Positions 16,780-25,549 are shown, numbered from the stretch's first letter. The stretch is 64,000 bases of DNA from Archaeoglobaceae archaeon (GCA_038734275.1 JAVYOO010000001.1:124001-188000), one strand, 5' to 3'. Notes: a model not told the origin generated them from the sequence alone. Numbers and translations: made by a program.

Positions 16780-17946
16780 TTAAGCACAGCGAATGTCATT
16801 GCCTTTATATTCGCCTTTGACTGCAAGGTTGTTAACGACTTCTACGAGATCTACCACCTTTATTGGAATTCCCTGCTCTTCAGCCATCTGCTTGAGATGA
16901 TACTTGCAGAATGGACAGCAGGAAATAAGATACTCTGCGCCAGTTTCCTTTGCCTCCTCAATCCTGTTTTTGCCGATGGCTCCCGCAAGATCCTTGAACT
17001 GCGACTTTACTCCTCCACCAGAACCACAGCAGAACGATTCTCCTCTATTCCTCTCCATTTCAACCAATTCTGCACCTATTGCCTTTATCACTTCTCTTGG
17101 CTCCTCATAAACTTTCGTATGCCTTCCAAGGTGGCATGGATCGTGATACGTCACCTTTGCTGTCAACTTCTGCGGAGTAATCTTTCCCTCTTTTATTAGC
17201 TTGTTCACAAGCTGTGATGTGTGCATAACTTCGAAATTCCACTCCAAGCCAAGCTCCTTTGCGATCTTTGGATAATCTATTAGTATTGTTCTGTAGCATC
17301 CCGCACAGCTTGAAACGATTGTCTTCACACCTCTCTTCTTCCACTCATTATAGTTCTTTTTGAATAACTCGTAAGCCAAATCTCTTTGCCCAGTTCTGAG
17401 GAATGGCGATCCACAGCAATACTCATCCTTGCCCGCATATGCAAATTTAAGCCCCGCTTTATTGAATAAGTCAACAGTGTTCTTTGCAAGCTCAACCGCT
17501 CTGAAGCTTCCTGTGCATCCCGCAAAATACATGATTTCTGCCTTGTCTTCATACTTGTAGCCCTTAATCCACTCCTCTCTCTTTTCTTTTGGCTCTCCGT
17601 AGGGGTTGTCAGTTTTCTGTGCAAGTTCTCTAAGCTTTTTGTGAACTGCAAGTGGTGCAAGTCCTTCTTTAACAAACTCGTGCCTTGCTGCTTCCCAGAG
17701 CTCTACAAGCTTTAGCGCAGTTTGACATTGCTCCTCGCATGCCCCGCAGGTGGTGCACTTGTAAAAGTCTTCTACAAGCTGTGGCTCGAGCTTAATCTTC
17801 TTCTTTAGCAGTCCCTTTAGCATGTAAACTCTTCCTCTTGGCGAAACGCTCTCCCACTTCAATGTTTGAAAAGCTGGACAAACTCTGCAGTAGAAGCACT
17901 GAGCACAAGCTGTTACCATATCGTTTAACTCTTTTTCAAGCTTCAT
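16780..17946 (-). CDS. iron-sulfur protein with two CCG domains (HdrD/GlpC/LldE-like)
   Basis: A 388-residue electron-transfer subunit. The N-terminus has two ferredoxin-type clusters, CAQCFYCRVCP near residues 14-24 and CTTCGACEEQC near 64-74. Two CCG cysteine-rich domains follow (FAGC with DEYCCGSP, and DPCHLG with ESFCCGSGGG), the type that binds the noncubane [4Fe-4S] cluster in HdrD/HdrB. The start overlaps the stop of the FAD-linked oxidase gene by 4 bp, so the two form a complex like archaeal D-lactate dehydrogenase or glycolate oxidase GlcDF. The electron acceptor could be menaquinone or a heterodisulfide-like disulfide; the sequence does not tell. Confidence 0.9.
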   Translation of the reverse strand: MKLEKELNDMVTACAQCFYCRVCPAFQTLKWESVSPRGRVYMLKGLLKKKIKLEPQLVEDFYKCTTCGACEEQCQTALKLVELWEAARHEFVKEGLAPLAVHKKLRELAQKTDNPYGEPKEKREEWIKGYKYEDKAEIMYFAGCTGSFRAVELAKNTVDLFNKAGLKFAYAGKDEYCCGSPFLRTGQRDLAYELFKKNYNEWKKRGVKTIVSSCAGCYRTILIDYPKIAKELGLEWNFEVMHTSQLVNKLIKEGKITPQKLTAKVTYHDPCHLGRHTKVYEEPREVIKAIGAELVEMERNRGESFCCGSGGGVKSQFKDLAGAIGKNRIEEAKETGAEYLISCCPFCKYHLKQMAEEQGIPIKVVDLVEVVNNLAVKGEYKGNDIRCA

Positions 17947-19238
17947 GGGATCACCTTCTGAGCAATTTTCATCATCATAGCCATTGCCCCCTTAGGCAAA
18001 ACTTTACCCGGATTTAGCTGATTTTTCGGATCGACAGTTCTCTTAAATCTCATAATCTCGTCAAGCTCATCTCCAAGCAGAAGCTTTGCCTCAGAACTAA
18101 GATAAAAGCCCGTGGAATAAGGAACACCACGCATTCTTTTCGCAGTCTTCAGAGCTCGGATGCTGTTTAGCCAAGTCATTGTGTAGCCAATGAACTTTCT
18201 CTCGTCGGAGGGTATGAATGTCAGCACCGCCCCTTTCTTACCTTTTGAATACCAGATTTCACTACCATGTGGTTTCTTTATCATCTTGTTAAGCCTGTTG
18301 AGATAAGCGGGAATCGATTCTGCTGGCAGGACGTTCTCAGCAGCAACCAATCCAGGACCAAGTCTTCTAACCCTCATAGGGTAGAATCTCTTTTCCCAGA
18401 TCTCTTCACCAAGGCTTTCGTCTCCGTCAAGCTTTTCTGTCGTTGCTATCATCAAAACATCCTTTTCTGGCATTTCTGTGCCAAAAGCCTCGTTTTTCAG
18501 CTTAACGTAGCCTGCATCGAGGAAAAGACCTGCGTAATGCTCGCCAGCGAAAACGATCTTGTTTGCTTCCTTAGCAGAAACATGGAATCCGTAGTATTTC
18601 ATATCTTCCATTTCCTTAACTTTTACCCATGCCTTCGTTATTAGTCCAGTTATGCCTTCCATTCCGATATAATACTTCAGATCTTTTCCTTCAACCTCTT
18701 TTGCCCCATTGAAGTCAACAATCCTGAGCTTTTCAACATTGTCAGCAATCCCGCCGTATTTGAGGCTTCCAACCCCATAACCGTTTTGAGCGATCCATCC
18801 AGCAACAGTTGAAGAAGGAGCACTTGTTGGATAAACTCTAAGCGTAAGATTTTTCTTGTTCAACTTCTTCTCAATATCCCACCAAACCGCTCCCGGGGAG
18901 CATACAACAATTTGCTTTTCTTCATCAATTTCAAAATCGTCCATCCTCGTGAAATCAATCATTATCGTCTTTCTCTTGGAGAGACGAAACAGTGCTATAT
19001 CTTTTGGGGGTAAAACGCCACCATAACCCGAAGTGCCCGCTCCCCTTGGAACTACCGTTGCTCCCTCCTTTTCAGCGATCCTTAAAACTTCTATTACTTC
19101 TTTTTCGTCTCTTGGCTGGTAGATAACATCAACTTGCTTCAAAAGTAGATTGATCACAGGAGCACTCGAAATGTCTCGAGTATACAGATATCTTTGCAAG
19201 GCCCACTCAGATTTGGGAATTTCCTTAACCTCACTCAT
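17943..19238 (-). CDS. FAD-linked oxidase, D-lactate dehydrogenase/GlcD-like
   Basis: A 431-residue flavoprotein of the VAO/PCMH fold. The FAD-binding domain shows VPRGAGTSGYGG near residue 59 and the PTSAPSSTVAGWIAQNG segment near 140, and the C-terminal cap ends in KRTVDPKNQLNPGK, the FAD-linked oxidase C-terminal motif. It probably oxidises a 2-hydroxy acid such as D-lactate and passes electrons to the CCG protein encoded immediately downstream. It has its own promoter: on the minus strand a TATA-like ACTTATC lies about 30 bp upstream of a GAGGTGAT ribosome binding site, in the 52-bp gap after cfbA. D-lactate growth is a known trait of Archaeoglobus; here the gene sits amid methanogenesis genes. 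Confidence 0.88.
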   Translation of the reverse strand: MSEVKEIPKSEWALQRYLYTRDISSAPVINLLLKQVDVIYQPRDEKEVIEVLRIAEKEGATVVPRGAGTSGYGGVLPPKDIALFRLSKRKTIMIDFTRMDDFEIDEEKQIVVCSPGAVWWDIEKKLNKKNLTLRVYPTSAPSSTVAGWIAQNGYGVGSLKYGGIADNVEKLRIVDFNGAKEVEGKDLKYYIGMEGITGLITKAWVKVKEMEDMKYYGFHVSAKEANKIVFAGEHYAGLFLDAGYVKLKNEAFGTEMPEKDVLMIATTEKLDGDESLGEEIWEKRFYPMRVRRLGPGLVAAENVLPAESIPAYLNRLNKMIKKPHGSEIWYSKGKKGAVLTFIPSDERKFIGYTMTWLNSIRALKTAKRMRGVPYSTGFYLSSEAKLLLGDELDEIMRFKRTVDPKNQLNPGKVLPKGAMAMMMKIAQKVIP

Positions 19239-19290
19239 TTCATCACCTCACAAAAATAAGGTTGCAAAAAAGATAAGTATATCTGGAAAA

Positions 19291-19695
19291 TTACTCCGAA
19301 TTCTCAACCGCTTCCTTCCCCCTTTCAATGAGTATTTCCGCAATTCTATCATCGTAGCCTATGGTTTTTGCATACCATAGCTCAACTTTCACTCCGTTGA
19401 AATCAACTATGCCCTTTCGCATGCCATTTTCAATTCCGAGCTCTCTTGGTATGTCCTCAGTCGTGTGAATGCCGTCAGAAAGAAATACGGGAATAGCTAT
19501 GACCTTTCTATAACCTTTGCTCGCAATCTCGGTCATAGCTTCCCGAATTGTTGGCTTATTGACGTTCATGAAAGCGTAGCATACATCTGCAAAAATTTTT
19601 TTATTCCTTATAGTCTCTGCAAGCCTTTCAATCATTTTTTTCTGAACTTCGAGCTTGCTTCCGTGTCCTATGAGCAAAGCAACAATGTCTTTCAT
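19291..19695 (-). CDS. cfbA: sirohydrochlorin nickelochelatase CfbA
   Basis: A 134-residue small-type CbiX chelatase that inserts Ni2+ into sirohydrochlorin, the first committed step to coenzyme F430 (and can also insert Co2+). Metal-binding histidines are His11 (LLIGHGSK) and His77 (SDGIHTTED), with the FMNVNKPTI segment near residue 42-50. The short form works as a homodimer. It begins 9 bp after the mtrH stop and so is probably the ninth gene of the mtr operon, separate from cfbE-D-B (34.8 kb) and cfbC (45 kb). Confidence 0.92.
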   Translation of the reverse strand: MKDIVALLIGHGSKLEVQKKMIERLAETIRNKKIFADVCYAFMNVNKPTIREAMTEIASKGYRKVIAIPVFLSDGIHTTEDIPRELGIENGMRKGIVDFNGVKVELWYAKTIGYDDRIAEILIERGKEAVENSE

Positions 19696-19704
19696 TCCTG
19701 CACC

Positions 19705-20640
19705 TTACACAAGCCTTTTGATTGGATGGGTCTCGGCTTGCACAGAGATTCCGAGTTCGGAAACAGCTTCTGCCACGATTATGCTGACCATTGCTGTGCT
19801 CGGGAAGATCATTGGTGCATTCTCAATTGGACCATAGAGCAGAAAGTCGGCTCCAAGCATCTGCATGATCAAATTGGAGCCAATGTCTGCTGGTGGAAAT
19901 ACCTCCTTCTTCTCCTTCTTCAGCTTCTTGATCCATGGCCATGCAGAAGGAATATTGTGCGGTGCACCGCCAGCGGGTAATCCAAGTTTTGCCTTGACTG
20001 CCATTACCGCCTTGAAAGTCGCTCCCGCCCCCGCTCCGAGCGGTGTAGCTGCGACGTCGATCAGGATTCTCTTAATTCCGCATTCGTTTGCGATGTCAAG
20101 CAAACCCTTGCTCAATCCTGCACCGCCCTTCTGCAAAATGTCAAGTCTGCCCTTTACCGTGTTGTCAGTCGGGTTGAAAGCAAGAACAATGGCTGAGTCG
20201 ATCTTGCTGTTCTTGAGAGCTTCAACTTCTTGCGGAGTCAAGCTTGGATTTATTGAATTGTAAATCGCTCTTTTGTGAACACCGATTTCAGTTGCAAATT
20301 TGGCTCCATGTATTCTCACATTAGGATCCGTTGAGTCAATAAGGAATGGAGCGTCTGCAATGTTGCTGAACCATTCAATATACTTCTCCATAGCTTCTGC
20401 AGACTCGCCAACGATCTGGAGCATGCATGGGATCCCAGTCAGATCAGAGAATTCCTGTTGCATCTTCCATAGCTCTTCAGCCTTTTGCTTGTCAAATACT
20501 CCCTTGTGGTCATCGCTCACGATCTTGTGCCCCTTATAGAAGATTGTTCCGACAAGCACTGGCGGATATTCGCCCGGCTGACCGCCAACCTTTATCTTTC
20601 CAAATTCAAAAACCTTCTGCTCCTTTTCATATTTGAACAT
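19705..20640 (-). CDS. mtrH: tetrahydromethanopterin S-methyltransferase subunit H
   Basis: Catalytic cytoplasmic subunit of the Mtr complex; it moves the methyl group from methyl-tetrahydromethanopterin to the Co(I) cobamide of MtrA. The protein is a 311-residue TIM barrel related to the pterin-binding domain family (FLIDSTDPNVRIHGAKF and FNPTDNT regions). Full family length. It is the last mtr gene in the canonical order and is followed closely by cfbA. Confidence 0.96.
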   Translation of the reverse strand: MFKYEKEQKVFEFGKIKVGGQPGEYPPVLVGTIFYKGHKIVSDDHKGVFDKQKAEELWKMQQEFSDLTGIPCMLQIVGESAEAMEKYIEWFSNIADAPFLIDSTDPNVRIHGAKFATEIGVHKRAIYNSINPSLTPQEVEALKNSKIDSAIVLAFNPTDNTVKGRLDILQKGGAGLSKGLLDIANECGIKRILIDVAATPLGAGAGATFKAVMAVKAKLGLPAGGAPHNIPSAWPWIKKLKKEKKEVFPPADIGSNLIMQMLGADFLLYGPIENAPMIFPSTAMVSIIVAEAVSELGISVQAETHPIKRLV

Positions 20641-20644
20641 TTTC

Positions 20645-20872
20645 TCACCCCCAAGGTGATTTCAGCAAAAGGTAAATAACTACCAGAATCAGGGCAAAAA
20701 CAAGCCCATAGAGTATTCCTATGTCTCTACCGACTTTCTTTCCAACCTGCTGTGTCACTTCTGCCTGGAAAAATTCTACTTTCTCTTCGACCTTCTTTAT
20801 TCTCTCTAATAGAGCCATGTATTCAGCGGTGTCAACATAAGCTCTCGGAATTTCCTTCTCTTTCTTATCCAT
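20645..20872 (-). CDS. mtrG: tetrahydromethanopterin S-methyltransferase subunit G
   Basis: A small membrane-anchored subunit (75 aa) of the Mtr complex. An amphipathic, coiled-coil-like N-terminal region (LERIKKVEEKVEFFQAEV) leads into a single C-terminal membrane helix (GILYGLVFALILVVIYLLL). It lies 4 bp before mtrH and 6 bp after mtrF, the canonical position. Confidence 0.93.
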   Translation of the reverse strand: MDKKEKEIPRAYVDTAEYMALLERIKKVEEKVEFFQAEVTQQVGKKVGRDIGILYGLVFALILVVIYLLLKSPWG

Positions 20873-20878
20873 TTTCGA

Positions 20879-21079
20879 TCACCCCAGCCAGAGCAATGGG
20901 ATTACAACAAGAAGCACAGCCATCAGGAGTCCAAGAACAAACCCTGTGATTCCTGCCATGTTGATTCCTGACTCGAGCTTCTGAGCTCTTGCAATTAGCT
21001 GTGCACTGTAATCCGTTCTGTTTATAATTTCGTCGATTTTCAAAGCTTTTGGTTTCATGATCTTTGGAAATCCGCTCAT
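20879..21079 (-). CDS. mtrF: tetrahydromethanopterin S-methyltransferase subunit F
   Basis: A 66-residue subunit with one C-terminal membrane helix (FVLGLLMAVLLVVIPLLWL). The ATG at 21079 is chosen over one at 21094 because it follows a strong GGAGGGTGGG site and overlaps the mtrA stop in the usual ATGA arrangement. In some methanogens MtrF resembles the N-terminal part of MtrA-type anchors; here it is the short form. Confidence 0.9.
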   Translation of the reverse strand: MSGFPKIMKPKALKIDEIINRTDYSAQLIARAQKLESGINMAGITGFVLGLLMAVLLVVIPLLWLG

Positions 21080-21804
21080 AAGCCCACCCTCCACATTAAT
21101 AAACCAAGAACAAACATAGCCAGGGTAAATCCAATCCAGAATCCCTGAAATCTGCCCGCATAGACTCCTGCAGAGAACTTGTTTAGCAGAGCAACTTCTT
21201 TGACTTTACCTTCAATGTCTCTTACCCAGGATTCGATGTTTGCAATTTCACCGGGCACTGGGTAAATTTCACCTTCTGCGATCTCTTCTTTTGCCTCCTC
21301 CTTAATTTCCACAACCATTGGTGGTTCAGGATAAGCTCCGGGATCCTTTGAGATACATTCTTTTATCTTTGAGATTATTGCTGAAAGATCTTCGACACCA
21401 ATCATCTCAACGATCTCTACTTGCTTCCTGAATCTCTCTATTGCCTCATTTGGCAAATTTTCAATATACGGTATTGCTCCCTTTGCATCAACGATTCTGT
21501 TGTTCTTTACACCATTTTTGTGTAACTTTACAATTGCATCTCCAGTGAGATGCCCGGTAACTTCAGCTCCGCAGAGGATCAGGAACCTTATGTTTGGATT
21601 TGCAACTATGTTTGCAACCATTTTTTCAATTCCTATGTTCTCTGTTTTGCAGATTCCAGCCATTCCTGCTCCAGCTTCAATGAGCTTCTTTTCATCCAAG
21701 TGGCTTCCAAGAGTTGCTACGACAACACAGCTCTTTGGATCGCCGACCATGTATTCTCCCTTAATCTTCGGCCATCCCGCAGCAGGCTCAACTTTGTTCA
21801 CCAT
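21076..21804 (-). CDS. mtrA: tetrahydromethanopterin S-methyltransferase subunit A (cobamide-binding)
   Basis: A 242-residue subunit that carries the corrinoid prosthetic group whose cobalt shuttles the methyl group to coenzyme M. His85 in EVTGHLTGDA corresponds to the axial cobalt ligand of characterised MtrA. The soluble domain (residues 1-170) precedes a linker and one C-terminal membrane anchor (FWIGFTLAMFVLGLLMW). The longer form with the anchor is typical of the full Mtr complex rather than of the soluble MtrA-like proteins seen in non-methanogens. Confidence 0.96.
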   Translation of the reverse strand: MVNKVEPAAGWPKIKGEYMVGDPKSCVVVATLGSHLDEKKLIEAGAGMAGICKTENIGIEKMVANIVANPNIRFLILCGAEVTGHLTGDAIVKLHKNGVKNNRIVDAKGAIPYIENLPNEAIERFRKQVEIVEMIGVEDLSAIISKIKECISKDPGAYPEPPMVVEIKEEAKEEIAEGEIYPVPGEIANIESWVRDIEGKVKEVALLNKFSAGVYAGRFQGFWIGFTLAMFVLGLLMWRVGL

Positions 21805-21805
21805 A

Positions 21806-22102
21806 TTACATCACCCATGCAATGAGAAATGCGATGATCAACCCAACAATAAGGCCATAGAATACCCCTGTTGTCATGCCAGCATAGTATAGCGTTTTAT
21901 CTCTTCCAGGATATGAGGCTTTGAAGTTCTTCAGTGGATCCAAAGAATTTACGAGATCATCTGCAATCGCTTCGAGCTTCTTCACCGCTTCTTCGACATC
22001 AGACAGCGGGTAGAAGATCAGATCTTCTCTCTCCTCCCCGAGCACACCACGAACCGCGTCGAGCACTAAACCCGGTTCAGAAGAAATTTTTGCGAACGTC
22101 AT
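21806..22102 (-). CDS. mtrB: tetrahydromethanopterin S-methyltransferase subunit B
   Basis: A 98-residue Mtr subunit: a soluble N-terminal part with acidic helices (DVEEAVKKLEAIADDLV) and one C-terminal membrane helix (GVFYGLIVGLIIAFLIAWV). The start overlaps the mtrC stop by 4 bp, and mtrA follows after 1 bp. Confidence 0.93.
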   Translation of the reverse strand: MTFAKISSEPGLVLDAVRGVLGEEREDLIFYPLSDVEEAVKKLEAIADDLVNSLDPLKNFKASYPGRDKTLYYAGMTTGVFYGLIVGLIIAFLIAWVM

Positions 22103-22908
22103 TTATGCTCAACCTCCGGTATAAGTCCTGTGTTGAAAACAATCCCCTCCTCAAACGAGGTTTTCACGAAGATGCTGTAGGTTACGAACCATGCAAGAGT
22201 TCCGAAAAGCAAGGTTACAAATCCTGGTAGCCCTATGAAGTAAAGCGAAGCTATTCCTGCTAAGACCACCTGAGCGCTTCCAGTCGCCAAAGCGAGCTTT
22301 AGAGTTCTTCCTTGCCTTTCGTCCGCTCCAAGACAGGCATTGTATGGGTGAAGAATTCCAAGAGCTCCGACTATAAAGACCATCATTATTATGCCAGTCT
22401 CTGAGATGCTTCTTAAGTGGAAAAGTTCGAATGATCCGGTTATGGTTGTTACATGAGCCAAGATCAGCAAAGCACCCGCTCCGCAGATCTCTGTCATGCA
22501 TCTAACCATTACTGGGATGTTCATCTTCAGAATGTATCTTGCAGAAATGCCTATGAGCAAACCCGTGAGCAATGCAAGGACAAGAGCAACGACAGGTGCA
22601 AGTAGAACGGTTTTACTTGTTAGGTAAATCCCTACAAATACCGCTGCAACCGCACCACCAAGGGCAACCATACCAACCGAAGGGACTCCAGTGCCAATGC
22701 CGTATTTAGCCACAGTTCTTACTCCATTAGCGCCCCAGAGTGTCGCAAGGATTATTGCCACTCCCCCAACGAATGCCAAGAAGTTGAACATCGATGCGAC
22801 ATAGATCCCAGCGAGCGATCCAACGATCCCGAGGACCGCAATAAGGTTGTTTGAGATTTTCTTCTCTTCCACCGCTCCCGCTTTAGCACTGCATGAGGAG
22901 ACGGTCAT
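22099..22908 (-). CDS. mtrC: tetrahydromethanopterin S-methyltransferase subunit C
   Basis: A polytopic core subunit (269 aa) of the Mtr complex. Hydrophobic stretches (about seven) run from residue 18 to near the C-terminus, including NLIAVLGIVGSLAGIYVASM and VVALVLALLTGLLIGIS. MtrC, D and E form the membrane part that couples methyl transfer to Na+ export. The start overlaps the mtrD stop by 4 bp. Confidence 0.95.
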   Translation of the reverse strand: MTVSSCSAKAGAVEEKKISNNLIAVLGIVGSLAGIYVASMFNFLAFVGGVAIILATLWGANGVRTVAKYGIGTGVPSVGMVALGGAVAAVFVGIYLTSKTVLLAPVVALVLALLTGLLIGISARYILKMNIPVMVRCMTEICGAGALLILAHVTTITGSFELFHLRSISETGIIMMVFIVGALGILHPYNACLGADERQGRTLKLALATGSAQVVLAGIASLYFIGLPGFVTLLFGTLAWFVTYSIFVKTSFEEGIVFNTGLIPEVEHK

Positions 22909-23594
22909 AGCTTTACACCTCCAACAGAGCTAAGAACGAGAATTACCGCTATGAAGCCCGAAACGATCAGACTTGAAACAATAGCCTTTGGCAATCTCTT
23001 GAACTTGGGATCATGGAACCCCTCAATTGTTCCCGCAATGTTGTATGCTGCAAGAACCGCATTAGCCAAGAAGAAGCCTATCGCAATGAAAGCTGAAATT
23101 GCTGGCGATATGCCAAGTTCGTTAAGCAACACATAGGTCAAAGCACCTCCAATTCCTCCAAAGAATGCCCCGATGATTCCACTAACGAACGAAACTGTTG
23201 GAACTCCATGTCCTTCTGTGCCTGGAGAAACATAGATGTCCTGTCTGTCTTTTGTTATCGGATCAAACTTAACCTTTGCAGACACTGGCGGAACACCGAC
23301 ACCAAGAATGTAAATGACGTTTCCTATTAGCATCGTAATGCCTAGCATGAGCATGCTTCCGATGGCACCGCTCAACAGAACATAGCTCATTGGAACTCCG
23401 GCGAAGTGATACATGTAGCCCGCGCTAACTAAGCCTGTCAAACCCGCTCCAGTTGCGAGCTGAACCGTTCCTGTTCCAACTCCAGTAGCCATTGCCATCG
23501 CAGCTGGCGCTCCACCGACTGGGATCAAGTGAACACCGATGACGATCAGAATACCCGCAATTATAAGCCCGATAATGATTGTTATTGGATCCAT
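22905..23594 (-). CDS. mtrD: tetrahydromethanopterin S-methyltransferase subunit D
   Basis: A polytopic core subunit (229 aa) with about six membrane helices starting at residue 3 (ITIIIGLIIAGILIVIGVHL). A soluble loop in the middle (KVKFDPITKDRQDIYVSP) faces the cytoplasm. Its start is 2 bp after the mtrE stop. Part of the sodium-translocating membrane module. Confidence 0.95.
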   Translation of the reverse strand: MDPITIIIGLIIAGILIVIGVHLIPVGGAPAAMAMATGVGTGTVQLATGAGLTGLVSAGYMYHFAGVPMSYVLLSGAIGSMLMLGITMLIGNVIYILGVGVPPVSAKVKFDPITKDRQDIYVSPGTEGHGVPTVSFVSGIIGAFFGGIGGALTYVLLNELGISPAISAFIAIGFFLANAVLAAYNIAGTIEGFHDPKFKRLPKAIVSSLIVSGFIAVILVLSSVGGVKL

Positions 23595-23596
23595 CT

Positions 23597-24490
23597 TTAA
23601 GCACCTCCTTCAAGCATTGCAAGCTTCTCAGGATATGGTCCATAATTTTTCCTTGCCCATACTTCGAGAAGCCTATTTGCCACGATCAGCAGTGCAACGA
23701 TCACAAAGCCAGCGATGATTGCCCAGAACGCATCAAAAACGAGTGTTCTCCAGTTATCCAAGAATACGATAAGACCAAACGTTATTCCCGTTGCTGGACC
23801 ACCAAACTTGGCACAGAACCATGCATTGTCTATACTGCTCCTTGTTCCAATTTCTGCTTTGGTAACGATCTTGCCTGAGAGTGCGGCATTCAGACCCGCG
23901 CCGAATGGTTTGTTTTGATACTCTCTCTCAGAACCATAGTGCACGTCTCCAGTGGAGGAACCAATTGCTCCAACCGTTATGCCCCAAATGAATGCAAGCA
24001 ACACAAACGGGAACGGATGCTCAAAGTAAGCCCACAGTATATAAGAGAGCCCGAGAATGCAGAACGTCGCAATAAAGCCATGAGCCATGATTGGCGGTAG
24101 ATGATTGTAGATCACGTCCAAGTAGATTGGTTGTCCATATCTGCGCTGGCTTGCAAGTCTACCCATGTAGGCGGTGCTTGCATAAATTCCATGGAAGATC
24201 GACGCAACAAAGGCTCCAATGGCAAATGCAGCGATTATGTTGAAGTTTGCGTTCATTAAAATCCATGCAACAGTCGCGGCGATGCTCGAGTAGAAGGCAT
24301 AAGCGGGTGGCTCTCCAGAAATTGCTTTGTTGAAAATTCTGTGCAGAACTCCTACCTGTGGAGCTAACTGAACCTGTGAGTTTGGATTGCTCTGAGAACC
24401 GACATCACTTTCAAGATCCTCTGCTGCTCCCGCAATGGTAGCTGCTGCACCCATAAGTGCAACAAGCCCCAATCCCGTGCTTACGTCCAT
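23597..24490 (-). CDS. mtrE: tetrahydromethanopterin S-methyltransferase subunit E
   Basis: First gene of the mtr operon; a polytopic core subunit of 297 residues. MtrE is the subunit for which an intramembrane aspartate has been proposed in Na+ transport. Here the N-terminus (MDVSTGLGLVALMGAAATIAG) is hydrophobic, then an acidic loop (AAEDLESDVG), then about six helices. The ATG at 24490 follows a GGAGGGAT ribosome binding site. The leader upstream carries a strong dyad (separate entry). The order EDCBAFGH is that of methanogens; sulfate-reducing Archaeoglobus lacks the full set. Confidence 0.95.
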   Translation of the reverse strand: MDVSTGLGLVALMGAAATIAGAAEDLESDVGSQSNPNSQVQLAPQVGVLHRIFNKAISGEPPAYAFYSSIAATVAWILMNANFNIIAAFAIGAFVASIFHGIYASTAYMGRLASQRRYGQPIYLDVIYNHLPPIMAHGFIATFCILGLSYILWAYFEHPFPFVLLAFIWGITVGAIGSSTGDVHYGSEREYQNKPFGAGLNAALSGKIVTKAEIGTRSSIDNAWFCAKFGGPATGITFGLIVFLDNWRTLVFDAFWAIIAGFVIVALLIVANRLLEVWARKNYGPYPEKLAMLEGGA

Positions 24491-24526
24491 TTTTATCCCT
24501 CCGTTAAATTCTCTTTTTATTCACTT

Positions 24527-24656
24527 AGTTCCGGAACTTCCCGGAACTGGGGTGCAACTCTACTTCGCCATATATTATGTTTTCTTTTTTTTTTCACAAG
24601 GTAAAATTATTCATTATATATAGATATGAACCTCATTTTTCATGATATAATGAAAA
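24527..24656 (-). promoter_or_regulatory. mtr operon promoter and leader with dyads
   Basis: The 174-bp gap between mmp7 and mtrE. On the minus strand a TATA-like CATAATATATGG lies at about 24568-24579, putting transcription start near 24550. At that point sits an 8-bp stem, AGTTCCGG at 24541-24548 (read on minus) and CCGGAACT at 24527-24534, with the 6-nt loop GAAGTT. It is GC-rich in an AT-rich gap and could be an operator at the start site or an mRNA stem-loop about 37 nt before the mtrE start codon. A second dyad, TTTTCAT/ATGAAAA with a 6-bp spacer, lies at 24637-24656 and may belong to the mmp7 terminator or to the promoter. Confidence 0.5.
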
Positions 24657-24664
24657 CGGAAAAA

Positions 24665-25549
24665 TTAGAAAACTCCTGCAAATTTTACGATCGTGTGTCC
24701 TTCTACCACAGAAGGAAAAACTTCACAAATGTCTCCAAGCTTAAAATCAAGAATTTTTACGTTTTTAATCTTATCTCCAAACTTATCATACGGTAGTTTA
24801 ATTCTGAGGCCGTTGAGCTTAACTGTGATTGGTGCTGGTGAAGTAATCTCGTTTATTTCTGGAATTTGGTTTTCAACTTCGCTTTTTAGATAATACGGCG
24901 GGACTTCAAAGCGATCGAATAGTTTTCTCCTTTTATCGACAATCCTCTCTACAGCTTTTGCAACATTCTCCAAAAGCTCGATATCGCTCTCTTTACTGAA
25001 TTTTCCGACGATTCTACCCAAATTTGGAACGTATTCTATTCCTTCTGGAGCTGTTATCTTTGGGAAACCCGTAGCCACAACGGGAACTGTTATTTCTTTT
25101 AACATTTTAATTTTTTTATTAATACATTCTTTAAAATTTCCAAATAGGAACACTGCCACGTCATGTTCATTTATTAGATCTCTCTCAAATGCGGTAAGCC
25201 TTGCAAGTCTTTTTCCGACACCTCTCGACAAGCCAATCATGTTGGTCTTTGCCCCTTTTCTGCGTAGATATTCCGCTACATCACATGAGTGATGAGGCAA
25301 GTGATAGATCGAAATTGTTGGAACCACTACCGCTATTTCCGAGCCAGCCAAAGGAGCGTTTTTTAGTTCAGCTTTTAATTCTAAAGCTTTCTCCTTTACT
25401 CTATCCAGATCTTCTTCAGGAACGATGAAGAATATTGTTACTTCTGTTTGAGCAAAATTCTTTTGGATTACAAAACCACCAAGGTCATAAACGAGTTCTT
25501 CAAATTCTTGGTGGCCGTAAACACCTCCGTTAAAGATTAGTGGTATCAT
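24665..25549 (-). CDS. methanogenesis marker protein 7
   Basis: A 294-residue protein recognised as methanogenesis marker 7 (Mmp7). The start is set at 25549, where MIPLIFNGGVYGH begins and a GGAGGAG site lies five bases upstream; the 13-residue longer frame to 25588 is unlikely. It overlaps the mmp17 stop by 4 bp. Conserved features include the NGGVY start, the HHSCDVAEYLRRKGAKTNMIGLSRGV-type central block (shown in pieces) and the PVVATGFPK segment. Mmp7 has been purified with McrC, Mmp3, Mmp17 and component A2 in the ATP-dependent MCR activation complex of Methanococcus maripaludis, where clusters resembling the nitrogenase L-cluster carry electrons to F430. Confidence 0.88.
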   Translation of the reverse strand: MIPLIFNGGVYGHQEFEELVYDLGGFVIQKNFAQTEVTIFFIVPEEDLDRVKEKALELKAELKNAPLAGSEIAVVVPTISIYHLPHHSCDVAEYLRRKGAKTNMIGLSRGVGKRLARLTAFERDLINEHDVAVFLFGNFKECINKKIKMLKEITVPVVATGFPKITAPEGIEYVPNLGRIVGKFSKESDIELLENVAKAVERIVDKRRKLFDRFEVPPYYLKSEVENQIPEINEITSPAPITVKLNGLRIKLPYDKFGDKIKNVKILDFKLGDICEVFPSVVEGHTIVKFAGVF

